Counted from the stretch's first letter, positions 16,120 through 25,052 are shown. The stretch: 64,000 nucleotides of DNA from Acidobacteriota bacterium (GCA_003223645.1 QHVT01000007.1:170531-234530), one strand, 5' to 3'. Numbers and translations: made by a program. The notes: generated by a model not told the origin, from the letters alone.

Positions 16120-16485
16120 ATGCGATTTTTCATGATTCTTCCGCTCCTCACTCTTCTCGCCGCCACGGACGTTCCGAAACCGGCACGCGTCCTCGCGTGC
16201 AACATGGGCGCGCTCACGTCCGATCAGCGCGCGCGTCATCTCGAAGTCGGCAAACGCATCCTCCAGCACGCGCAGCGCCGCGAGCTGCCGGACGGCTTCG
16301 CCTTCACCATCGATCGCGCGCACGTCTCCGTCGCCGAAGTCGCGGAGTGGGTGGCCGACGAGTCGCGCTGCTGCCCGGCCGTCGACTACGCCGTCGAGCT
16401 GCCGGCGTCCGGCCCGCTCACGCTGCGGCTGTACGGAGGCGCGGACGTGAAGGAGTTCATCGCTTCCGAGCTGTCAATTCGATGA
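16120..16485 (+). CDS. small MerR-associated protein with CCP motif
   Basis: 121 residues beginning with a hydrophobic leader (RFFMILPLLTLLAA). The body matches a small uncharacterised family often found beside MerR regulators: LACNMGALTSDQRARH near the N-terminus, a DGFAFTID segment, then ESRCCPAVDYAVEL (adjacent cysteines near residues 83-84) and an ending GGADVKEFI. The cysteine pair suggests a metal-binding or redox role, but function is unknown. Its promoter is the MerR-type one immediately upstream. Its 3' end overlaps the convergent metallophosphoesterase by 29 bp. Confidence 0.75.
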   Translation: MRFFMILPLLTLLAATDVPKPARVLACNMGALTSDQRARHLEVGKRILQHAQRRELPDGFAFTIDRAHVSVAEVAEWVADESRCCPAVDYAVELPASGPLTLRLYGGADVKEFIASELSIR

Positions 16486-17569
16486 GCGTGATCTCCGGCG
16501 TCATGCCGAGGCGAAACGGCAGCAGCCAGTAACCCGTGCCGGTGTTCACGTAGAGCTGCGTCGGTCCGACGCGATAGAGACCCATGTGATACGGCACGAA
16601 CACACCCGCGAGCGACCAGCGCAGCGGACGGAATCCCATCTGCCCGCCGTGCGTGTGCGCGGCGAGCGCGATCGGGATGCGGCGCTCGGTCGCTTCGCGG
16701 ATCACGCGTGGCTGGTGCGCGAGAGCAAGCGCGATTGATGACGATGGTTTGCCGGCCAGCGCTTTCGCGAAGTCCGGCTGCAGGCCGTCTCGGCCGGCGA
16801 AGTCGGAGATGCCCGCGATCCAGAGATCGCGGAACGCGTAGCCCTCGTTGACGAGGAGGCGGATGCGGCTGTCGCGCAGCTGAAAGATGACGCGCCGCGG
16901 ATCGCCGTACATCTCGTGATTGCCGAGGACGGCGACGAGCGGCGTCGACGGCGTGAGCGCGCGCGTGCCGTCGAGCAGCTTCGGGACGAAGAACGGATCG
17001 TCGTCGATCAAGTCGCCGGCGAGGAGCACGAGATCGGGATGCAGCGCGCTGGTCGTCGCGAAAATTTTCTCGAGGCGCGACGGGCGCGTGAAGAGGCCGA
17101 CGTGCAGGTCGCCGAGGAGCGCGATGCGCGTGCCTTCGAGCGACGGCGGAAGATGGTCGACGACGATCGGCACGCGCTCGATGCGCAGCGGCACGATCGC
17201 CTGATAGAAGCCGACGATGCATCCGACCAGGATCATCGACAGCACGACGCGCGAAGGCCAGCGCGCGAACTCCGCGAACGTGCGGCGCTTGCGGACCGGC
17301 AGCCACGCCAGGAGCAGCACGAACAGGAATCCGGCGTACGCGATCGCGAAGCACGTCCAGGCGAACCAGAACGCGCCGAGGGTCGCGCGCGTGAGGCGCA
17401 TCGCCGGCGTGGAGACGCGCAGGAACGGCAGGAGCGGCCACATCAAGTTGCCGGCGATCGTCGCGGCGAGCGCCCATCGCGCCCGCCGCGGATGGATCCG
17501 CGCCAGCTGGCGGTACGTGAGCCAGCTGAAGGGGAGGAGGACTGCCAGGGCGATGATCAGGAAAATCAC
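16457..17569 (-). CDS. membrane-bound metallophosphoesterase
   Basis: 370 residues. About four N-terminal hydrophobic helices precede a calcineurin-like phosphoesterase domain with all metal motifs: GDLHVG, GDLIDD, GNHEMYG and HTHGGQ. This layout matches YaeI/YkuE-type membrane-associated phosphoesterases, for which lipid or phosphodiester substrates have been proposed. The active site would face the periplasm or the membrane surface. Its start overlaps the stop of the upstream 77-residue gene by four bases. Confidence 0.9.
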   Translation of the reverse strand: MIFLIIALAVLLPFSWLTYRQLARIHPRRARWALAATIAGNLMWPLLPFLRVSTPAMRLTRATLGAFWFAWTCFAIAYAGFLFVLLLAWLPVRKRRTFAEFARWPSRVVLSMILVGCIVGFYQAIVPLRIERVPIVVDHLPPSLEGTRIALLGDLHVGLFTRPSRLEKIFATTSALHPDLVLLAGDLIDDDPFFVPKLLDGTRALTPSTPLVAVLGNHEMYGDPRRVIFQLRDSRIRLLVNEGYAFRDLWIAGISDFAGRDGLQPDFAKALAGKPSSSIALALAHQPRVIREATERRIPIALAAHTHGGQMGFRPLRWSLAGVFVPYHMGLYRVGPTQLYVNTGTGYWLLPFRLGMTPEITLIELTARKR

Positions 17570-17799
17570 TTCCTGACCAACACGATCTCCCTTGTGTCGT
17601 ACTCCTCGACCTGCGGCACTTCCCGGCGAAGCAGTTGCTGGTTCATGAACGTGTGGAGGACCGCCTTCGTACGAAGCTCGCGCAGTTGCGCGACGGTCGC
17701 GGGCGAATCGCTCTCGAACACCGAATGACGCCGGATGTCATTCTCGAGTCGCGCGACCTGGCGGCGAAGCCAATTCGTGTAACTCATCATGCGATTCAT
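17566..17799 (-). CDS. small hypothetical protein, 77 aa
   Basis: I do not recognise this protein. It is mostly helical and charged (NWLRRQVARLENDIRRH, then VAQLRELRTKAVLHTFMNQQLL) with a short beta-like end (DTREIVLVRK). It has no signal peptide or membrane helix. Its four-base overlap with the metallophosphoesterase start supports translation. Start choice is uncertain because three in-frame ATGs lie within the first five codons. Confidence 0.55.
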   Translation of the reverse strand: MNRMMSYTNWLRRQVARLENDIRRHSVFESDSPATVAQLRELRTKAVLHTFMNQQLLRREVPQVEEYDTREIVLVRK

Positions 17800-17909
17800 A
17801 TTCGGTTCGGGAGGGGAAAGGTTGCGTGAGGCAGGTCACGCGTTGACGGAAATGTAATCGGTTTCAGCGCCGGCACGGCCGCGGCGCGATAATCTCCACG
17901 GCGACTGCG

Positions 17910-18905
17910 ATGAAGTGGCGCGAGCTGCACGAAAAGTACGCAGGCCTGTTGTGGGCGCTGCATTCCGCGTGGGCGCTCATCAGCGGCATCGCCGTGCTCG
18001 TGCTCGCGCACAACCGCTACGGATTTCTGCGCTGGGCCGTCCTCTTCATCGCGCTGACGTGGGGCTCGACGCTGTTCCTCTCGCGCTTCGCTGCGAAGAG
18101 CGAGTCGCGGGTCTTCCAGTTCGCGCAGTCGTTCGTCTCCTACCTCACGCGCGTGATGTATCAGGAGACGCTGTTCTTCCTGATCCCGTTCTACTTCTAC
18201 TCCGCGACCGTCCGCTCGTGGAACTTCCTCTATGTCATTGCGCTCGCCGCATTCGCCGTGCTTTCGTGCTTTGACCTGCTGTTCGACCGCTTGCTGCGCG
18301 AGCATCGCTGGTTCGCGGTCGGCTTCTTCGCGTTCGTCAGCTTCTCCGCGCTGCAGTTCTTCCTTCCGCTCCTCCTCCGCACGCACATCGAATACGGCGG
18401 CTACCTCGGCGCGGCGCTGTCGTTTCTCGCCGCGCTCGCCCTCGCGCCCAGCCGCGACTACCTGCGCGACCGCCGCCGCCTCGCGATCGTCATCGTCGTC
18501 TTCCTCGGCGTGCTGATCGGCGTTCGCCTTCTGCGCCCGCTCATCCCGCCCGTGCCGTTGCGTCTCACGCGCATCACGTTCGCCGGCGCAATCGATCACC
18601 GCACGCTCGCAATGCCGAACAGCTTCGACCGCGACATCCCTGCGTCCGAGCTGCGCCGCGGAAGGATCTATGCCGTCGCGACGATCTTCTCGCCCGAGCG
18701 CATCCCCGCCGAGATCCAAATCCGCTTCCTGCACGACGGCGAAGTGCTGCGCGCATCGCGCGTGGCCGGCTTCACCGCGCGGCCGGGCGGATTTCGCGTG
18801 TGGGACTCGGTGCGCGTGCCGGCGAACAGCGCGTCCGAATACCGGGTGGAGGTTTGGACGGCAGGGCAGTTGCTGGGGGAGAGGGTGGTGAGGGTGGTGC
18901 GGTGA
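17910..18905 (+). CDS. DUF5924/DUF2914 membrane protein
   Basis: 331 residues. Six or seven hydrophobic helices occupy the first two thirds (start KWRELHEKYAGLLWALHSAW). A periplasmic beta-sandwich domain follows, with YAVATIFSPERIPAEIQIRFLHDGEVL and a closing GLRVEV-type pattern typical of DUF2914. Proteins with this pair of domains are common in Proteobacteria and Acidobacteria, but the function is unknown. The gene stands alone, head-to-head with the small 77-residue gene, in a gap of 110 bp. Confidence 0.8.
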   Translation: MKWRELHEKYAGLLWALHSAWALISGIAVLVLAHNRYGFLRWAVLFIALTWGSTLFLSRFAAKSESRVFQFAQSFVSYLTRVMYQETLFFLIPFYFYSATVRSWNFLYVIALAAFAVLSCFDLLFDRLLREHRWFAVGFFAFVSFSALQFFLPLLLRTHIEYGGYLGAALSFLAALALAPSRDYLRDRRRLAIVIVVFLGVLIGVRLLRPLIPPVPLRLTRITFAGAIDHRTLAMPNSFDRDIPASELRRGRIYAVATIFSPERIPAEIQIRFLHDGEVLRASRVAGFTARPGGFRVWDSVRVPANSASEYRVEVWTAGQLLGERVVRVVR

Positions 18906-18915
18906 CGCGTAGAAT

Positions 18916-19467
18916 ATGCATATGAGCGCACGAGCGTTTGTTGACCCACATCTATTCACGGTGGCGGAGTACTACCGCATGGCTGATGCTGGCGTTTTCA
19001 AAGCAGACGATCGCGTCGAGCTGATCGAAGGAGAGATCGTCGAAATGAGTCCGACGGGATCGCGCCATGCGGGAGTTGTCGATCGGTTTGGCAACCTTCT
19101 TACTCGCACGTTGATGTCATCCCAGATTCGGGTGCAAAACCCCGTCCGGCTCAACGATCGCTCCGAGCCCCTCCCGGACGTCTCAGTTTTGCAGCCTCGC
19201 AAAGATTTCTACACGGAGTCACAGCCGACACCTGCTGAAGTCGTGTTCCTGGTAGAAGTGGCGGATTCGTCGCTCATGTACGACCGCCGCACCAAGATTC
19301 CTCTCTATCTCCGTTCCGGCATCGCAGAGGTATGGCTCGTCGATCTGGTGAATCACGCGATCGAAGTGCATACGCCGGCCGGCATGCAGCGCTTCCGCGC
19401 CGGAGAGACGGTCATATCGTCAGCTCTTCCCGAGTTGAAGATCGCCGTCGACGACCTGCCCATGTGA
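18916..19467 (+). CDS. Uma2 family endonuclease-fold protein (DUF820)
   Basis: 183 residues. The restriction-like core is readable: FTVAEYYRMAD and the DRVELIEGEIVEMSP strand (acidic residue pair), LPDVSVLQP, and FLVEVADSSLMYDRRTKIPLYLRSGIAEVWLVD with the conserved E-x-S and K of the PD-(D/E)XK fold. Uma2 proteins expand greatly in cyanobacteria and some soil bacteria. Their biological role is unsettled, and a nuclease role is inferred from fold. Two ATGs two codons apart are possible starts. Confidence 0.88.
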   Translation: MHMSARAFVDPHLFTVAEYYRMADAGVFKADDRVELIEGEIVEMSPTGSRHAGVVDRFGNLLTRTLMSSQIRVQNPVRLNDRSEPLPDVSVLQPRKDFYTESQPTPAEVVFLVEVADSSLMYDRRTKIPLYLRSGIAEVWLVDLVNHAIEVHTPAGMQRFRAGETVISSALPELKIAVDDLPM

Positions 19468-19546
19468 TCACTCGTTCAGACGCTTCCGATTCATCGCTAT
19501 CGCGCAGCGCCGGGTTCCTCATGCGCAATTCGTGCGCGTACAGAAT

Positions 19547-20314
19547 TCACAGAGAGTTCATGGTCGTGACAAGCGCTTCGAGCAAGTCCGACCGTCTGAT
19601 CTCGAGCACGGCTGCGACGCGATGGCGTCCCGCTTCAACGACGTAAATATCGCGAAAGCGGTCCACCTTGATCGGCTCGTTGCGGCTCCAAAACGCATCG
19701 ATGGCGGCGCGATAGCGATCGTTCTGCTGCTTGAGCTCATCGAGATGATGGCCCTGTTGAACGAGGGGCGTGAGCTCCGCGAATGTCGACGCAAGCTCGA
19801 TGTACGTCGCCTTGTCGTTGCCGTGATGTTCCCATTTGAAGTCGGAGGCGTTTTGCGGAGGGGAGATCGCCGCGACCTGAATGGGCCGCTTGACTAGGCG
19901 CTCACCGATGCGGAGGCGGCCGCTCTGGTACGCGCTCTCGTACTCTGCGCGCTGCAACTCGATCTCGCGCGGCGTCGGCTTGCGGGCGATGGGGATTGCA
20001 GCCGCGGATGGGCCGAAGATTGACGCGCTGCCTCGCGCGATCGATTCTTCGTGATAACGCAGCAGCCGCTCGCGCAGTATGTAAAGCCGGTGTTCGAGCT
20101 GCTCGAGATCGTCTTCATTTGCGTAGCGGATGACGTCCAGTTCGATCTCCAGCCTCGCGCGGAACTCTTTGTAGCGCGTGTCGGCCCACGACTCATTCAA
20201 ATTGACGAGATGCGCATACAAGGCCGTCCGGCCGTCGCGGATCGCCGCGCGGCACGCTCTCAACGCGGCCGCCAGTTCCTCCATCGCTTGTGCGTCGTTA
20301 CGTACCGGCGGCAT
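19547..20314 (-). CDS. WXG100-like / ParB-Srx-like fusion protein
   Basis: 255 residues and not a described family to my knowledge. Residues 11-95 form a helical hairpin with the central motif ESWADTRYKEFRARLE, clearly related to the WADSRY motif of the 93-residue WXG100-like protein three genes upstream. A Pro/Ala-rich linker follows. The last 45 residues (EPIKVDRFRDIYVVEAGRHR, then VAAVLE) resemble the ParB/sulfiredoxin-like core in which a GxHR or GRHR motif marks the active or nucleotide-binding site. A WXG-type export domain fused to an enzymatic domain is the layout of type VII effectors, so this may be a secreted toxin or an adaptor. Its start lies within the 3' end of the zinc-ribbon gene; no clear ribosome binding site was seen, so a downstream ATG at MEELAA remains possible. 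Confidence 0.65.
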   Translation of the reverse strand: MPPVRNDAQAMEELAAALRACRAAIRDGRTALYAHLVNLNESWADTRYKEFRARLEIELDVIRYANEDDLEQLEHRLYILRERLLRYHEESIARGSASIFGPSAAAIPIARKPTPREIELQRAEYESAYQSGRLRIGERLVKRPIQVAAISPPQNASDFKWEHHGNDKATYIELASTFAELTPLVQQGHHLDELKQQNDRYRAAIDAFWSRNEPIKVDRFRDIYVVEAGRHRVAAVLEIRRSDLLEALVTTMNSL

Positions 20315-21803
20315 CGGCAAACGTTTCGGTGTGCTGCCTCGGGGGAGAAGCGGGAGACGTGACCACGAGCGACGGCTTTCCTGCATCGAGGTCGTCGTTG
20401 AAGACCGGCGACCATTGCGCAATCGGGATCGTCTGCGCGATGGTGATCGGATCCATCTTGATATGATCGGCGAGCTTTTCGCGCAGCTCCTTATTTTCCG
20501 TGCTCGCCGCGTCGCGCTCGTCGCGCAACTCTCCCAGTCTCGCGCTCGCGCTCACCCGAGCATCCACGCTTTTTCCGTAGCCGTATTGATAGATCACATA
20601 GGCAATGATGCCGCCGAACACGAAGAACATCAGGAAGCCGACGCCGGCCGATTCGGCGGCAATGCCGAAGACGATCGCTAGGACGGCGGCACCGATGGCA
20701 GCCCCGCATCCACCGCCGTCTTTGAGACTCCTCCAACCTTGTTGCTTCGCCGTGTCCTCAAGGGAATTGATTTGTTTCTCCGCCTCCTCGATGTCGTTCG
20801 AGAGCTTCCCCAGCCGCCCGTTGTGTTCGGCGAGCTTTCCTTCCAACGCGCGTTGATCGGACAGATGGCGCGCGCAGACATCCCGATACGCTTTTTCTTT
20901 TTCGCGAAGTTGATCGAGCAGCGAGGAGAGCTTCGTCGATCGCGAGACCGCGGCCCCGTAAGCGTCGCGCAACGCGGCGTAGGTCTCCTTCTGCCACTCC
21001 ATCGCGGGCGCGTAGCGCTGCGGCGCGCGCAGCAGCGGATGCAGCCGCACCGCCGTCTCGGTCACGCCGCGCACATGGTGCAGGTACGACGCCTCGGTGA
21101 TCAGCGCGCCGTCGACCGTTCGCAAGTTCGGCTGCTGCGCCGCTTCGCGTACGTAGTGATCCGTCGGCGCCGGCGCGCGCACGGCAATCGCATCGAGCGC
21201 ATCCGAGCCGCGCTTCTGCGCTTCGCGCAGCGCATTCGTGCGGTTGCCGACCTCGATGACCATTTCGAGGTATTGCTCGGCGCCCGCGTAGAAGTCGCTC
21301 AGCACCTGCACGTATTCGGCGGTCTCGCGCGCTCCTTCCAATTCGTTCTGTGAAGGAGTCGCGGGCAGCGGCTTGTAGGTCGCGCTCGCGACGCGAACGA
21401 CCGGACCGCCGCCGGCGGACGCCTGCAGTTTGCGCCGGTCGACCGTCAGCATCGTGCCGCATGAGGGACATTTGAGAACGGTCGCATCGTGGCGCGACAG
21501 CGACGCCTGCTCGATCTCGAGCGTCGCTTTGCACGACGTGCATTCCGTCGCCACGACCAGCGATTTCTCCGCGACGGCGTCCTTCCCGTTGCCGGCTTTC
21601 GCTGTCGGTGTCGTTTCTTCGCGCCGTTCGGATCGGGGGGAGGTGCTGTGGCGCGGATCGGAATACGTGCGGCCGTCGACCATCAACATGTGCTTGCACG
21701 AGGGACAGGGGAACTGCACTTCGCGCGCGGGCAACTTGGTCTCATCGAGAGACAGCGGTTTTTTGCAGATGCTGCAAACAAGAAGGATCATGGTCTCGAT
21801 CAC
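20298..21803 (-). CDS. double zinc-ribbon, coiled-coil membrane protein
   Basis: About 501 residues, no known family name. Two MJ0042-like zinc ribbons open the protein (CSICKKPL with CPSCKHML, and CTSCKATL with CPSCGTML). A long helical region with coiled-coil heptads (roughly residues 210-360) follows, then two membrane helices in the stretch AAIGAAVLAIVFGIAAESAG and FLMFFVFGGIIAYVIYQYG. A second short coiled coil (LRDERDAASTENKELREKL) and a disordered tail end it. A GTG start overlaps the stop of the WXG-like gene by four bases; an ATG four codons later is also possible. It is likely the membrane or scaffold component of the FtsK-WXG system, an inference from operon position and topology. 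Confidence 0.7.
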   Translation of the reverse strand: MIETMILLVCSICKKPLSLDETKLPAREVQFPCPSCKHMLMVDGRTYSDPRHSTSPRSERREETTPTAKAGNGKDAVAEKSLVVATECTSCKATLEIEQASLSRHDATVLKCPSCGTMLTVDRRKLQASAGGGPVVRVASATYKPLPATPSQNELEGARETAEYVQVLSDFYAGAEQYLEMVIEVGNRTNALREAQKRGSDALDAIAVRAPAPTDHYVREAAQQPNLRTVDGALITEASYLHHVRGVTETAVRLHPLLRAPQRYAPAMEWQKETYAALRDAYGAAVSRSTKLSSLLDQLREKEKAYRDVCARHLSDQRALEGKLAEHNGRLGKLSNDIEEAEKQINSLEDTAKQQGWRSLKDGGGCGAAIGAAVLAIVFGIAAESAGVGFLMFFVFGGIIAYVIYQYGYGKSVDARVSASARLGELRDERDAASTENKELREKLADHIKMDPITIAQTIPIAQWSPVFNDDLDAGKPSLVVTSPASPPRQHTETFADAAGT

Positions 21804-22081
21804 CCTTCATGGTACGCGCGGAGCCGTTCGACCAGCGAGCGGAGATGGGGGACGTGCTCGGCCTCGATATGGCGGAGCGAGCTCTCGATCCGGCCGCTGA
21901 CTTCTTCAAAGTCATTGCGGTAGGCGTGATAGCGCGAGTCCGCCCACGTCTGATTGCTCTCCATCTCCACGAGTCGGCCCTTGATCGTGAGCAGAGAATC
22001 GAGCGTGGAGCGGCAGTACTCGCTGAGATGATCCGAGAATCCCTGGATCTCATCGGGATCGCCGACGACTTCGTAGGACAT
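21800..22081 (-). CDS. WXG100-like small helical protein
   Basis: 93 residues, almost entirely helical, with the hairpin-turn motif NQTWADSRYHAY at the centre (Trp near residue 46). Size, helix-turn-helix pattern and central Trp fit the WXG100/ESAT-6 superfamily, with Asp where the Gly normally sits. The same WADxRY signature recurs in the fusion protein at 19547-20314. The start has a good AGGAG ribosome site six bases upstream. It is sandwiched between an EssC-like ATPase (12-bp gap) and the zinc-ribbon membrane protein (4-bp overlap). Export by the ATPase is the obvious hypothesis and is untested. Confidence 0.72.
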   Translation of the reverse strand: MSYEVVGDPDEIQGFSDHLSEYCRSTLDSLLTIKGRLVEMESNQTWADSRYHAYRNDFEEVSGRIESSLRHIEAEHVPHLRSLVERLRAYHEG

Positions 22082-22093
22082 TGCGTTCTCCTA

Positions 22094-24907
22094 TTACGCG
22101 AAATGTTTTTTCAGCCAGTCGAGTTGGTCTAGACCGTAGGTGCGGAACTTCATGAGCAGGTCGGGCCGTTCGAGCTCGTACAGCACGCCGTAATGTTCGC
22201 GGACTTTGAACGACGACGCATGCTCGCCGAGGATCTTCCCCGAGTCGCTGCCGATGACCGCAACGCGCGCCCCGAATTCGTTGAGGTCCTTCGGCTCGAG
22301 AATGCGCATGGTGTTTCCGTGGGTGTCGCCTGCGAGGATCGTGGCGATTCCGTTTTCCGGTCCGTCGTGAAAGATGCGATTGAGTTGTTTTACGACAGGC
22401 TTCACCGCCATGCCGTCGCGCACCAAATCGCGTGCGCGCTGAAAGCCGTAAAACGCAAGGAGGATGTTGTCTTGCCGCGCTGACTCGGGCGCGTCCTCGT
22501 CCTGCTTTAATCGTTCTTCGAGCGTTTCCGCGATCTGCGCGATGGTCGCGATGACGTCGCGGTTTCGGATCACGCGCACTGATTGCGGCAGCGTGCGGAA
22601 GAAGTCGAACTGATCGAACAGCGGGTCGTCGATGTTGGCAAGATTGAAGACGAAGATCTGCGCACTCTGCGGAGACTGATGGACGGCCCAGCTGGTGACG
22701 GCGGTGGTGAAGATGGAGAACATCGTGTCGTCGTGTTGTCCGAGGAGCAGGAGATTGTCGCCGGACTGTCGGCGCATCTTCACGAACGTGTGGTCGTCGC
22801 TGATCTGCGCCGGTTCGCCGAGGTAAGCGGGGATGAAGCGCCGTCCAGACGGCGGGCCGTCGAGGATCGCGCTCACCAGCTTCGCGTTGTCGCGAATCGT
22901 CGCCGCGCGGTTTCCTTCGAAGACGCGCGGCTTGCGGCCTTTCTCCGCGCGATCGGATTGTTCGTTGACGCGGCGCAGCTGCTCGGTGACTTCCGCGTCA
23001 TCGATGTGCGCGACTTGGAACTTGATGTTGCCTTCCACGAGGCCGTTCTTCGCGTTGAAGATCGCCTCGCCGGCGCGGCTCAGATATTTCGCGGCGTCGT
23101 TGTCTTTAGAGAGGATTCGCCGCGAGTCGCTCTCGTTCATTGTGAGCGCGATGCGCAATCCGAACTGGTTCAGCGTTCCGCTTTCGAGCTCGCCGCCGGC
23201 CGACGATGAGATTGACTGCGACGCAAGAATCACGTGAATGCCGAAGCTCCGGCCGACGCGCGCGAGGTCGTCGAGCGCTGCACGCGCACGGCTCGCGATG
23301 CGGTCAGTTGCTTCGAAAAACTTCTGGAATTCGTCGACGATGAGAAGGATGCGCGACATCGCGCCGCCCGATTTACGGTACGCTACGATGTCCTTAACTT
23401 CGGCTGCTTTGAATTTCGCTTCGCGCTCACTCTTTTCCTTCAGCAATCCATCGAGCACACTCAGGCCGAACTCGCGCTCGCTGTCGATGGCCACGACGCG
23501 CGCGTGGCGCAATTCGGAGAAGATCTGGAACTCGACGCCACCTTTGAAGTCGACGAGATACAGCTCCAGCTCGCTCGGCGAGTAGCGAGTGCAGAGACTC
23601 GTGATCAGCACCTTGAACAGCACGCTCTTGCCCGATCCGGTCTTGCCGCCGATCAGCGCATGATGGACAGCATCCGCGCCGCGGCTCAATTCGAATAGCT
23701 GATCTTCGCTGCCGCGCCGCCCGATCGGCACCGAGATGCCTTCGGCGGTCGTCGGCCGTTCCCCATCGGTCGCTGCTTTCCACCAGCTCTCGTGCGCCAT
23801 CCGCTCGAACGGCACCTGCACCGATCGCTTGTCCGCCGCCAGCTTGTCGGTGCGGCCGGCGATTGCTTCGACGATCTCCGTCGGCGGCTTCTCATCCAGC
23901 ACCACGCGCCCGCGTCCGAGGATGTCGGTGGCCCATCGCGCGGCGTTTTCCGAAAGTTCGTGCACGTTCGGACGCCAGACGAATCCGCTTGTGACCGTTC
24001 CTTCCAGCACGGTGCAGAAGCGGGTGAGATCGGCGAGGTTGAGCCCGTGCGGCATCGCCGCTTTGCGATCGACCGAAACAATTACGTACATCCCAGACCG
24101 CGGTCCGTTCTGCGCAATCGAGATCACTTGTTTCGCGGTATTGATGTCGAGGCCCGCGGGGAAGTTGGCGATCGCGAGCACGCGGTATGGCTCTTCAACC
24201 ACGCCTTGCGCGGCGTTGTATGCCTCGATGTCGCGGTACTGCGTCTTCAGGTACTTCTGCGTCACCATCGCCATGTGCTCGATCAGCGCATCGAGCGCGC
24301 TCGCGATCTGACGCGGGTCGTGCCACATCATTGGTCCGCGAATGACCTCGTGAAACGGCGTCAGAAGCGCGAAGTTGTTGCCAACGCCGAGATGATCGAC
24401 GAGCGTCAATCGCAGGAGGCCGGGCGGAAGGGCCGCGATCATGCGTACTGCGATCGCCTGCAGCACGTCGCGCGCGGCATCGAGCTGTTTTCCTTCCGCG
24501 AGCAGCACCAAGCCGCCCTTGCCAATGATCGGCACGAGTGCGGGAATCGTGACGGGTTGTGCATGTGGCGCTTCCGGCAACGTGACGTCGCGACTGATCT
24601 CCCCAACGCGCGTCAGGCGAGGAATGCCGATGCCTCCCGATGGAGGAGCGAAGCCTGACCACACGGTATCGCTCCAGGCTGCGGTGGATGCGTGCACAGG
24701 AGTGAAAACGCCGGAGCGGATCGACTCTTCGTCGAAGGAATGCGCTCGTCCCTGGAGCGACTGAAGCATGGCCGACCGCGCAGCAAAGTGCGCGTCCCGC
24801 ACACGCTCGGCATTGTCGAGAAGCGTTTGCACGAGCGGATTGACGGCCGCTGCTGCGTTGGCAAACTCCTGGGACGAACGGCTAACACTCTGCAACAGAC
24901 GATTCAC
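22094..24907 (-). CDS. FtsK/SpoIIIE-type ATPase (EssC-like, three-domain)
   Basis: 937 residues. A functional FtsK motor sits in the middle: Walker A GGKTGSGKS near residue 423 and Walker B RILLIVDEF near 520, plus ILASQS of the sensor region. The regions on either side (about 110-370 and 720-930) look like degenerate RecA-like folds without a proper P-loop (for example NLLLLGQHDD), giving the three-motor-domain order of EssC/EccC, the motor of type VII secretion. Unlike EssC there are no FHA domains or membrane helices. The GTG start is preceded by GAGGAGGG. As first gene of the operon with WXG-like, zinc-ribbon and ParB-like proteins, it may drive protein export; DNA pumping is the alternative. 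Confidence 0.87.
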   Translation of the reverse strand: MNRLLQSVSRSSQEFANAAAAVNPLVQTLLDNAERVRDAHFAARSAMLQSLQGRAHSFDEESIRSGVFTPVHASTAAWSDTVWSGFAPPSGGIGIPRLTRVGEISRDVTLPEAPHAQPVTIPALVPIIGKGGLVLLAEGKQLDAARDVLQAIAVRMIAALPPGLLRLTLVDHLGVGNNFALLTPFHEVIRGPMMWHDPRQIASALDALIEHMAMVTQKYLKTQYRDIEAYNAAQGVVEEPYRVLAIANFPAGLDINTAKQVISIAQNGPRSGMYVIVSVDRKAAMPHGLNLADLTRFCTVLEGTVTSGFVWRPNVHELSENAARWATDILGRGRVVLDEKPPTEIVEAIAGRTDKLAADKRSVQVPFERMAHESWWKAATDGERPTTAEGISVPIGRRGSEDQLFELSRGADAVHHALIGGKTGSGKSVLFKVLITSLCTRYSPSELELYLVDFKGGVEFQIFSELRHARVVAIDSEREFGLSVLDGLLKEKSEREAKFKAAEVKDIVAYRKSGGAMSRILLIVDEFQKFFEATDRIASRARAALDDLARVGRSFGIHVILASQSISSSAGGELESGTLNQFGLRIALTMNESDSRRILSKDNDAAKYLSRAGEAIFNAKNGLVEGNIKFQVAHIDDAEVTEQLRRVNEQSDRAEKGRKPRVFEGNRAATIRDNAKLVSAILDGPPSGRRFIPAYLGEPAQISDDHTFVKMRRQSGDNLLLLGQHDDTMFSIFTTAVTSWAVHQSPQSAQIFVFNLANIDDPLFDQFDFFRTLPQSVRVIRNRDVIATIAQIAETLEERLKQDEDAPESARQDNILLAFYGFQRARDLVRDGMAVKPVVKQLNRIFHDGPENGIATILAGDTHGNTMRILEPKDLNEFGARVAVIGSDSGKILGEHASSFKVREHYGVLYELERPDLLMKFRTYGLDQLDWLKKHFA

Positions 24908-24991
24908 AGACCCTCCTCAGACTCACTATAGGAGTGACCGCGCACAGCAATCCCCTACCCGGAAAAAAACAGGTTTGAGTCCGACCATCTC

Positions 24992-25020
24992 TTGACATGC
25001 TACAAACGTAGCACTATGTT
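24992..25020 (+). promoter_or_regulatory. BlaI-type promoter and operator
   Basis: TTGACA and TATGTT are separated by exactly 17 bp, and the spacer is filled by the dyad TGCTACAAACGTAGCA. The dyad has the TACA/TGTA-like half sites of BlaI/MecI operators. A further half site (CGTAGCA) follows at about 25025. Repression by the adjacent blaI product is strongly suggested. Confidence 0.8.
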
Positions 25021-25052
25021 ATGTCCGTAGCACGAGCGGAGGACCCTGACCT

